DNA of 64,000 nucleotides from Gymnogyps californianus (taxonomy: Eukaryota > Chordata > Aves > Accipitriformes > Cathartidae): positions 23,025,332 to 23,089,331 of the forward strand of contig NC_059482.1 of the NCBI RefSeq assembly GCF_018139145.2, written 5' to 3'. The notes beneath the pieces were generated by a model. It did no database searches and was not told the origin of the DNA. It was given only the letters and a program-made list of their open reading frames with translations. Every line of letters starts with the position of its first letter. Position 1 is the stretch's first letter. A program made the position numbers and the translations under genes. Shown piece by piece: positions 50,067 to 58,404 of this stretch.

Positions 50067-51639
50067 GTTGTCAGGCAGAAAAAGCCACACTGGACCGAAC
50101 TAGGAGGGACCCCAGAACAGGGGGTGGCAGAGATGCTTTTGGTGGGTTCAGGAGACTTTGTAGAAGGGGAAGAAATGGGGCGATGCCAGTGGGGCGTCTG
50201 AGGAGAGTCTGGGTCTGATTCCCAAGTCTGAGCCCAAGTATTTGCCTCTGCCTCCCACACCGGCGATAGGATCGAAATGAGAGGGTCAGAGGGAGGGAGG
50301 CTTGTGGTCATCAGTGCACAGAGGGGTCATTTCTGCAGGGAGTTGGGACAAACCTTGCCACAACTCCAAGAGAGTCATCCCAGACCCCAGCGAGGACGCC
50401 GGGGGCAGGAGGGGCGGGTGGCACAGACCCTGATGGCAGCACCACGGAGTGCTGGTGGACATCAACCCAGCTTCCACGCAGAGGTCTGCTCCCCAGGAAG
50501 GCAAGATGCAGCTGCGGTCTTGTGTGCGAGGAGGTGATGAGGACCCGGTGGAAGCCCATGTGGGATGGTGAGTGGGAGCACGGGAGGGGACCTGGCTGTG
50601 GCTTGGGGATGAGTCAAGCCAGGGCTTCTCAAAGGAGAAGAAAGGTGGAAATGGACTTCCTCAAAGATTATCTCATGTCTGCGCGACTTCTCTGGAAGAA
50701 GAAAGGAGAAGGAAATAGATCAAATGTGCTGACGACTCTGGTTTGGAAGATGTGGTCTGCAGGACATCGGGTCTGGTGGCCTGGCATGGTGACAGGGTGG
50801 CTATGCAGCAAGCTGGGCACAAGACTGCTGGTTTCTAATGCCACTTGCCCCAGGAAAGGGCTCTGCAGGAAGAAAACACCTGAAACACAGCCCCTGAGCC
50901 CCCTTCTACGGTCTCTGCATCCCCCCCGACTCTTCCACCTTCCCTTTTGCAGTTCCTACCACATCCCCGATTTACAAACCCTCGAGCCCAACAAGCCACC
51001 AGGGTCACACCACCTCCTAGACAGTGCTTAAAAGAGAAGGGCTGTCAATAAGGGAGAACTGAGCTAATGGCTTTTTCCAGCCAACGTCTCCTCACACAGA
51101 AAACCTCGTGTGCCAAGCTCTGAGCTCCCTTTCCAAGCTTGTCTGAGGCACACGGTCGCTCCTCCTTTCCCCCAGCTAATTAACCCTGTCCCCAGTCCCA
51201 TCAGAAGCGTTAGCAGATGCCTCTGCTATCTGCTCTTCATAGAGCAAATCAGTGCATGTGGGGTGTTTGAAGGCCCGGCGAGGCCCCATGAGGCTCTCTG
51301 GAGGACTGGGCTTTCCTCTGTGTCCCTGCCCCAGCAGTGGACCTTTGGCCTTGGCTTTAGTCTTCTCCAGCCCCTTCAAAACTGCCATGCCCGGGGTGCT
51401 CCCGGCGACCTCCCGGGCCATCCCCACCGGTGGCACAGCCTCTTCTCCGGGTGTGGAGCTCCAGGGCCTCTCCCAAATTTGCCTGGTTAGGCAAATGCAA
51501 AGGCAAGGAGCCGTCTGTATAGAGAGGAGAGGAGGGATGGGCTGTGCACATGATTTTATTGGTGTCCAGACCAACTGCAACCTCACTATAATTTATATTC
51601 ACGTGCAATTTTTTTGACTGAGGAAAAACCCTACTTTAG

Positions 51640-52440
51640 AAATTAAAATGGGTAGGCACGGACAAAAAAAAACCAACGTAGAGATGGGAAATATTCTCTG
51701 ACTCATCCAATGTTTTGGTTTTTGAGTGGGTAATCATAAAAACTAATAGTTTAACAGGGTATGTGAATCCTCTGCATATGATAAATGCCAAAGAAACTGG
51801 AAGAGCCCCAGGCACTTGCACACTGGGGATGCTGGTCTCTGACACTGATGCCACCAAAACCTTCTCCGGAGGAAGCCTTCATCAACCATGGCCAAAAAGG
51901 CAGAGGCGAAACTATAACAATAACTGACTTTCATATATTCACCAGAGCCTTCTTGCCAGGGCTAGGAATAATAGAATTGGAAAAGGCGATAGTAAATGTG
52001 CCAAGGGAAATGATAGTATTACAAACGCTATGGTGGACAGCAAGAAGACCTTATGAACAGAGGTCAACTCTAGATCCCAAATGGTGATACAAAACCAATT
52101 AGCATTGGACGATCTATAAGAGGCCAAAGGGGGGGTCTGTGCTCTCATAAACACCAGCTGTTGTTTCTCTGTAGGCCAAGACAAAAGACTAGAAACAGAT
52201 GTAATGCCCATCCAAAGCCATCTAAAGGCTTTTCATAAAATCAAACCTCCTCCCCCTTTTGATGGGTGAGGTCGGACACCGGACATTGGCAGATGGTTTG
52301 GAAATGTACTTAAAACGTTGTTCAAATCTATCTGTACAGGGCTAATGGCTATAATAGTAACCTACACGGCTGTTCAATTAATTATTGGTTGTGCTGAGAT
52401 TATGTGTCCAAGCAGTGGACAATTATTCAGCAAGAGATAA
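51640..52440 (+). pseudogene. Broken endogenous retrovirus env (transmembrane subunit) remnant
   Basis: A plus-strand frame around 52081-52440 carries the retroviral transmembrane-subunit signature C-X6-CC (cysteines at 52138-52140, 52159-52161 and 52162-52164), preceded by a QNQLALDDL-like heptad segment and followed, after an EMBED of charged residues, by a hydrophobic membrane-anchor-like stretch (about 52330-52400). In-frame stops stand at 52117 (TAA) and 52267 (TGA), and the upstream part (51785-52087) is in another frame, so the gene is dead. The C-X6-CC form is typical of gamma- and alpha-type retroviral Env. No gag or pol is seen beside it. Confidence 0.7.
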
Positions 52441-52626
52441 AGCTGACGGTAATGCAAATGCATGGGAGAGAAAAAGAAATTAAAGCGGAAGAAAAATAAT
52501 TACTTAATATACAAGCATAAAGGCTGCCCTGGGGTCCCAAGTGTCCCTGCCGTGTCCATTCTCCGGTCCCATGGACCCTGCTTGGAGGGGATCAGAGGTG
52601 GGGTGTGTGTGGGGCCGGTCCGTTCC

Positions 52627-52807
52627 CTGTGGGTCTGGGAACCAGAGGTCTCATGGGCACCAAGAGGCAGGTGGAGATCTCTGGGGTGCACCAGGAGGTG
52701 CTTCAGCTTGAGGAAGCATTTAAACTGTTGTCTTTCCTCTGCAGGAGCCTTCAGACCACGGAGACACCCTGTTTGCTTGGTCTTGGTGCCCTCTCCTGAC
52801 AGCTGTG
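52627..52807 (+). repeat. Inverted repeat, left arm (181 bp)
   Basis: The reverse complement of this arm matches 53559-53740 almost throughout, for example ctgtgggtctgggaaccaga, cttcagcttgaggaag and ccacggagacaccctgtttg. Only scattered substitutions and a base or two of indel separate the arms. No gene is recognised in it. Confidence 0.9.
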
Positions 52808-53558
52808 CAGGACCCTCTGCCAGGGGTTTCTGGTGCACGTGATGGCATCACAGCGCTGGCAGTGGCCTCACAGCCCTGGTCCTGTCCCCGTCCCCAGGCG
52901 ACAGCAGCCGCAGAGGACTGTGCTGGTTGGAGAATGAAGCTCCAAAGGATGGCCCAAGCCCTCGGCCCCCGCCTCACCATCCTGGATGCCATGGGGCTGG
53001 TGGCCCACAGCTGGCTGCCCCTGCTCAGGGGCACCAGCTGCCTCCTGTTCTTCAGCCCCGGCTTTCTCTGACTCCCGGTGGCCTGGGCCGCCCTGCACTG
53101 CTTGGCACAGCATCGCCAGCACATGCCACCGGGTAGGAGGGATGCTCGGGGCCAGCCCTTCCCGGGGAGCCTGGCAGGCAGGACCCTGCTGGGATGGCCC
53201 CTGGCCAGGGGGCTGGCAGGACCCACATGCACCGTGGGGCAGGGGTTGGTGGGACCCACGTGCACTGTGGGACAAGGCACGAGGTCTCTTCATGGGCTCA
53301 GCTGGGGCCAAGGTCACGGTGATGCTGCTTCCGTGCCAGCAGGTCTCTGCCAGGAGCCGACGACGCTGGGGAAGGCAGATGAAGGACCAGGATGGAGGTG
53401 AGACCCCGCTCGGCCCCGGCGCCCGGCTGTTCCAGGTGATGGGATGCTCCTTCTTTCTCAGCTCTGGGCTCCTGGGCATGCTGCGCTCACCCCCTGCACG
53501 GTGCTGGGCTGGACCTCCCCATCCAGCCGGAGCCCTGGGGTCTGGGCTGCATCCACAC
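52808..53558. other. Spacer of the inverted repeat
   Basis: 751 bp, GC-rich, with one internal duplication near 53213-53280 in which gggacccacgtgcactgtgg follows a close copy. No coding domain recognised. Confidence 0.7.
53213..53280 (+). repeat. Two-copy tandem repeat of about 33 bp
   Basis: The units share ggacccac(a/g)tgcac(c/t)gtggg with the following ggcaggg/gacaagg. It lies within the spacer of the inverted repeat. Confidence 0.75.
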
Positions 53559-53740
53559 CACAGCTGTCAGGAGAGGGCACCAAGACCAAGCAAACAGGGT
53601 GTCTCCGTGGTCTGAAGGCTCCTGAAGAGGAAAGGCAACAGTTTAAAAGGCTTCCTCAAGCTGAAGCACCTCCTGGTGCACCCCAGAGATCTCCACCAGC
53701 TTCTTGGTGCCCATGAGACCTCTGGTTCCCAGACCCACAG
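53559..53740 (-). repeat. Inverted repeat, right arm (182 bp)
   Basis: Reverse-complement partner of 52627-52807. See the left arm for shared blocks. Confidence 0.9.
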
Positions 53741-53929
53741 AGCGTGGGGGTCATCCCTCAGCTCTGGATGGGTTTTGCCTCTGCCATGAAAGCATCCCTG
53801 GAGGTCCTGCAGCCGAAATCCCATTCCCCAGGAGCTGGGAGCACCAGCAGTGGGGCTGGCAGGGTGGCTGTTGCTCAGGGAATGGCTGGGCATCATCCGG
53901 CTGGTGGCGAGTGATGGCTTTTGCATCAC

Positions 53930-54258
53930 TTGGTGGGGTTTTTTTTGGTGGTTTTCTTTTTTTGGTTGGTTGGTTTTCTTTTTTTTCCCCTTATTAAACT
54001 GTCTCGGGGAAGGAAGGAGGAAGTGGGGGGACGTTCGGAGTTATAGCATTTGTCTTCCCAAGTCACCGTTACGCGTGATGGAACCCCGCTCTGCTGGCAA
54101 TGGCTCAACCCCTGCCTGCCGGTGGGAAGGAGTGAATGAATCCCTTATTTCGCTTTGCCTGTGCACGCAGCTTTTGCTTTACCTATTAAACTCTCTTTAT
54201 TTCAATCCACAAGTCTTCTCACTTTTGCCCTTCCCATTCTCCTCCCCATCCCAAAAGC
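53930..54258 (+). mobile_element. Partial avian ERV LTR (3' half)
   Basis: Contains the LTR blocks ggggggacgttcggag, gtcttcccaagtcaccgtta, cgcgtgatggaacc and cttttgctttacctattaaa, then caatccacaagtcttctcac. These are typical of a common neoavian ERV LTR, and the last blocks are shared with the fuller LTR at 57808-58404. The 5' half is missing or replaced by a T/G-rich stretch at 53930-54000. It may be the 3' LTR of the provirus that left the env remnant. Confidence 0.8.
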
Positions 54259-54792
54259 CTGGCAGGGATCTCTGGTGAGCTCCCCATGGCCCCTGGCATG
54301 GAGGGGATTTCCACGGCTGTATGTGGGTGAATCCCTTGTCTGCTTCAGCGTCCCCGGTCTGTTCTACCTGCCCAGGGAGCTCTGCAGTGAAATCCTTCCT
54401 CTGCAGCACAACTCAGATGATACACTAAAGTCCTGGGGAAGATGTGGCAGCTGGGTTGTGCTCATGCATGGCATGCATGGGGCAACGCAAGGGACAAGCT
54501 GAAAGCTCTAAGCCCAAAACCGATGGCAGTTTTGCACCTAAAAGCCCTCAGAGGTGTCTTCAGCCCCTTTTGGGTCCCCTTGAAGCGAGTACTCAAATGC
54601 CCAGAGCATCCATGCAGCACCCTCCCGTCCCCCTCCCTGCCTGCCCCAGTGAGACCCATGAGGTTTCGGGAAGAGCCCCCATCCGACCCCAGCCCCTTGG
54701 CCGGCTCTATGCCTCGACCAGCCGGCAGCAGCACACTTGCTGGGGCTGGGAGAAGAAAGGACACCACTCTCCAATACCACACGAAGTGAACC

Positions 54793-54798
54793 TTTATT
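54793..54798 (-). terminator. Poly(A) signal of CCL-B
   Basis: AATAAA on the minus strand (plus strand tttatt), about 210 nt after the CCL-B stop codon. Confidence 0.75.
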
Positions 54799-55005
54799 TT
54801 GTGGCCGCGATCAGCAGGCAGGTGCTGGCAGGGCCGGCAGCACCCCAGGAGCTCCTGCCCAGCTCGTCAGTGTGGCGCAGGGCTCTGGGGATTCAGTGTC
54901 ATCGCTCAGCATCGGGGACCTCCGCAGGCCTTTCCAGGAGGATGACTATAAACCTTCCTTCCCACCAGGATGTTGGGTAGCCTGAACCAGGGCAACTGCT
55001 CTACA

Positions 55006-55111
55006 TCACGGCGCATGAAGTGCTTTCCTTTTTTGAAGGCTCTTAACTGCTTTCTCCACCCAAGTCATCTCTGGGTTTGCGCAGAGCTTGTTCCCATTCC
55101 TGGTCTCAAAC
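55006..55111 (-). CDS. CCL-B exon 3
   Basis: Preceded on the minus strand by ctcggcag. It encodes [20 protein letters not shown] and [14 protein letters not shown] then TGA. It is five residues longer than CCL-A exon 3. It is 106 nt. Confidence 0.94.
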
Positions 55112-56068
55112 CTGCCGAGATGAAAGGTGAAGCTTGGTGAGAAACGACAGCTATAATCCCACTCGTGTCCATGCCATCCTCCCTTCCCTGCTCTTTCTCC
55201 TTTGCCTTTGGCTCTGCATGCTGCCCCTGGGTACTTGGTGTCCTAAAAGCAGCTCATCCTGCAGCCCGATGCCTCTAGAGCCTGTGCAGAGCCTTCAGGA
55301 GCTGCGATGGACTTGTGTCCTTAACTCTGCCCTGTTGAAGTGGCCAGTCACGTCCTCCCCTCTTCATGCTGGAAGACAGCCACTCGTGGAGGCCATGCAG
55401 GCCTGGCCCAGTCCTGTCCCCAGACGGGATGGATGAGCTGAACCCGTGGTGGCCCAGGAGACAGCACAGAGAGGGGGAAATTAATGGGACTTACACGATT
55501 GCTGAGAAAAAACACTCCTTGGGAGTTGTGTAGAAATCCTTCAGGTTAGCCAGCCGGACAGGGGACTTCATGTAACTGAAGCAGCACTCGGACAGTGAGT
55601 AAAGGGCTGGAGAAGACAAAGAGAGACGGTGAACGCTGGCTTTGGAAAGCAGTCTTTAAGACCTTCCCCCATGACAAGGCTGATGCACACAACATCCCCA
55701 AGTTCTGCTGCCGCTGCCACGAGGTGCCCCGGGTGCCCTCCTTCATTCCCGGGGTGGGAGGATGCTCCAGGTTATCGCCCAGCACCAACAGCTCTGCAGC
55801 CGGCTTTGCCGAAGCCACCCGGCCCCAGGAGCCATCTCCATCCTTGCCTGCACGCCGGGACGTGCCGCCCTGCCCCGACCAGGGCATTGCTCCTCCTGCC
55901 AGCAGCATCGTCCCCGCTCCACACTGGGGTTTCTTGCCTGACCTCCCCAACGGGATGACCCCGAGCCTCGACCTGCAGCGGTGGCCCGTGAGGTGCCTTA
56001 CCTGCATCACAGCGCGGGGAGAGGGTGAGTAGCATCACGAGCAGCAGGACTGTCCTTGCAGCGAGCAT
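55006..56068 (-). CDS. CC chemokine CCL-B (CCL17-like), complete, three exons
   Basis: Gene span on the minus strand. The product is 94 residues: signal peptide [20 protein letters not shown], then a mature protein with the CC pair in [20 protein letters not shown], the third cysteine in [12 protein letters not shown] and the fourth in [20 protein letters not shown], ending [10 protein letters not shown]. The [16 protein letters not shown] stretch fits the CCL17 and CCL5-like part of the family; CCL17-like is the best guess given its neighbour. Secreted ligand, presumably for a CCR4-type receptor (inference). The gene lies about 5.5 kb from CCL-A in the same direction, with the same exon phases and promoter design, so they are tandem duplicates. 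A perfect kappa-B site upstream suggests induction by inflammatory signals. Confidence 0.93.
55112..55494 (-). other. CCL-B intron 2
   Basis: gtaagt donor, cag acceptor, 383 nt, without evident similarity to CCL-A intron 2. Confidence 0.85.
55495..55606 (-). CDS. CCL-B exon 2
   Basis: Preceded on the minus strand by tgtcttctccag and followed by gtaagtccca. It encodes [20 protein letters not shown] and [16 protein letters not shown], with cysteines one to three. Two codons longer than in CCL-A. It is 112 nt. Confidence 0.95.
55607..56001 (-). other. CCL-B intron 1
   Basis: It is 395 nt. The part at about 55790-56001 aligns by eye almost throughout with 49195-49413 in CCL-A, including gacgtgccgccctgccccga and tggggtttcttgcctga. 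Confidence 0.85.
56002..56068 (-). CDS. CCL-B exon 1 (signal peptide)
   Basis: The ATG at 56068 starts [20 protein letters not shown] and DA; donor gtaaggcacc. Same length and phase as CCL-A exon 1. Confidence 0.94.
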
Positions 56069-56155
56069 GGTGGCTGCATGAGGGCTCTTCCTCACAGGGT
56101 GCTGCTCTGCCTCTTCAGAGGAGCTCAACTGTGAGCTCAGGCAAGGAGGTGCTGC

Positions 56156-56164
56156 AATTTATCC
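56156..56164 (-). promoter_or_regulatory. TATA-like box of CCL-B
   Basis: GGATAAATT on the minus strand, about 90 nt upstream of the ATG, identical to the CCL-A core. Confidence 0.65.
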
Positions 56165-56245
56165 TCTCCACCCCCCCCCATTAGCCATTTTCCAAAGAAT
56201 TTCAACCAAATTCAAGCAAAAGCCCTGTATGTTTTCTTTGGCCAA

Positions 56246-56255
56246 GGGGATTTCC
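56246..56255. promoter_or_regulatory. NF-kB site of CCL-B (GGGGATTTCC)
   Basis: A full match to the kappa-B consensus, about 85 nt upstream of the TATA-like box. Kappa-B sites at this distance drive many chemokine genes; activity here is inferred. Confidence 0.6.
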
Positions 56256-57807
56256 ACGTCACGTGGGATCTTCAGGGTTACCGACCGAGATGATACCTAG
56301 AAAGACTGAACAGACTTCGGCAACTTCTGCATTCATCGAGATGGGTCTGTGGGAAAGCCGCAGGGTCCATGAGGGAAGTTAAATCCTCCTCCGCGGAGAC
56401 GTAAATGCGAGGCCTTCCAAACCTACGGAGAGGGGGTTTGCGGCGATAGGAAAGGCAAAGCCCAGCTTTCGGTGCAAAGTCACTTTTCAGCCCCAGAGCC
56501 AACATAGACGTGCTGGAGACGGCTGGGTGGCTTGTGAACTCCCCGGGGACCATTAAGCAGAAATGTGGTGACCGCTGCTGCCACCAGCCCTCTGCGGCTC
56601 GAAAGCTGCAAGATGTCAAATACTGCCAGAAATTGCATCACATTCCATGCTGTTCCTATGGGGAGGAACACGAGTTTTCCACCAAAAATCCCTGTTTATT
56701 GCTGGGAAGTGTGCGGTGAAAGGAGAAGGGGGTGCAGCAGAGCCCTCCCTTGCAGATGTGGCTGGCTTAACCCCTTGGCTTCAGGGCAGGGCAGGAGGCT
56801 GAATCAGGCTGAGGGAAGTGGAAGGAAAAGTTGGTGTTGAAAGTTCTTGGGTGTTTTTCCAGCACCTTCCTCCCTTCGCAGCCTTGAAGCCTCCCGGATC
56901 CTGCAGGGACCTGCAGAAAGGGGCTCAGCCTCTCTGTGTTAACTGGGGGACAGCTTCTCCCCACTGTGCTCGACTCCCCCTTCCTCACCCGGCCACTCAG
57001 ACCACCGGCCCCTTCTGCAGGTCCTTGCCAGGCACGCACAGCCCCTGCTCTGAAGCTTATTTCCCCATTCCCTCTTTTTTTCCCAGGCCGTAAGTGGATG
57101 CATGGAGCAGCAGGGTCCCATACAGATCCCCGGGGCACCACCGTCCCCCCTCATCTACTGTGAGCTACCCAAGGGGCCACCTCAAGCCCTTCTTCACATT
57201 GGCACCCCCCCAGTCACCCTCTGCCCCTTTGGAGCAGGACATTATGCCTGGGACTGTGTCATCCTTGGCTGCCTTTTAAAAAACTTGGGGGGAAACCACC
57301 CAATGCTGAGAAGTGTTCTGGTCATGCCCAGGTCTCCTCAACCCCAGCTGCAGCAGGAGACACATCTCCTGCCGATGAAGGCTCAAGGAGCCCAGGCGGG
57401 GTATGCTGAGGCTCTTCCCAACCTAGCAGAAATGATTAAAAAACATACTCAGACCCTTGTAGCTGCTGTGCTTTGGCTCAGCTCCTGCGGAGAGGAGTCC
57501 CTACGTCTCAAAAGCATGACTTGGCCCAGGAGGAGCTGGCATGAGGCCACCCATGCTGTATAGCCACCAGAGGACTAAAAATAAAGCATTTCTAAAGAGG
57601 TCCCACAACCCCTAAGGACAGTGCGGTTCCTTCCTGCGTGTGTTCAACCCAGCGGCTCAGTGTCTCCCTGGGCTGTGATAAACTCCTCGTGCCCTCCTGC
57701 TGATCCCTGAAAGCATCTTTCCTTTCTCCCACAGCTTTGCAGGTGCTTCCTTCCCTTCTCGGCCACCTCCCCACCTCTGCTCTGCCCCAGGCTCCCTTCT
57801 TGCTGGC
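56256..57807. other. Upstream flank of CCL-B, no gene
   Basis: Only short unsupported frames. A minus-strand AATAAA (plus strand tttatt near 56696) has no coding sequence upstream that I can recognise. Confidence 0.6.
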
Positions 57808-58404
57808 CTGGTTTCGGCTGGGACAGGGTTAACTCTCTTCTCAGTAGCTGGTACAGTGCTGGGTTTTGGATTCAGTGTGAGAATACTGTCGATAACACGC
57901 TGATGTTTCAGTTGCTGCGAAGTAGCGCTTATCCTAAGTCAAGGATTTTCAGTTTCCCATGCTCTGCCAGCAAGCAGGTGGGCAAGAAGCTGGGAGGGAG
58001 CATGGCCGGGGCAGCTGACCCGAACTAGCCAAAGGGGTATTCCATACCATAGAACATCATGCCCAGTATATAAACTGGGGGAGTTGGCCGGGAGGGGTGG
58101 ATCGCTGCTGGGGCATCGGTCAGCGGGTGGTGAGCAATTGCACTGCGCATCACTGGGTTCCCCCCCCCCTTTTTTTTCCCTTTTTTTCCCCCTTTTTTAG
58201 ATTCCTTTTCATCACTATTATTATATTTCATTATTATTATTGTTAGTATTATATTTTACTTTAGTTATTAAACTATTCTTATCTCAACCCACAAGTTCTG
58301 CCTTTCCCGATTCTCCTCCCCATCCCACCAGGAGCGGGGGGGACAGACAGGGAGTGAGGGAGCGGCTGTGTGGTGCTTGGCTGCTGACTGGGGTTAAACC
58401 ACGA
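57808..58404 (+). mobile_element. Solo LTR of an avian endogenous retrovirus, nearly complete
   Basis: It begins TGGTTTCGGCTGGGACAGGG and ends GGGGTTAAACCACGACA, with TG...CA ends. It holds a TATA box (tatataaa near 58067) after ccaaaggggtattccatacc, a C/T-rich block at 58160-58200, an ATTAAA near 58268 and tctcaacccacaagttctgc. These are marks of a widespread neoavian ERV LTR. No gag, pol or env adjoins it, so it is a solo LTR. I saw no perfect target-site duplication; ctggcc precedes and cttgca follows. Confidence 0.88.

Larger units (their letters stand above)
49570..54785. other. Spacer between the chemokine genes, repeat-rich
   Basis: It holds the CCL-A upstream region, a pentamer microsatellite (50026-50066), a retroviral env remnant (51640-52440), an inverted repeat pair (52627-52807 and 53559-53740) and a partial LTR (53930-54258). 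No host gene is supported; the open frames of 100-200 codons here are GC-rich shadows. Confidence 0.7.

Noticed and set aside
52720..53615. Frames of about 190-210 codons on both strands
   Set aside because: They run across the inverted repeat and GC-rich spacer, have no domain and overlap each other.
56278..56619. Third chemokine gene upstream of CCL-B, suggested by a minus-strand AATAAA near 56696
   Set aside because: No CC motif, signal peptide or matching exon found up to the solo LTR.
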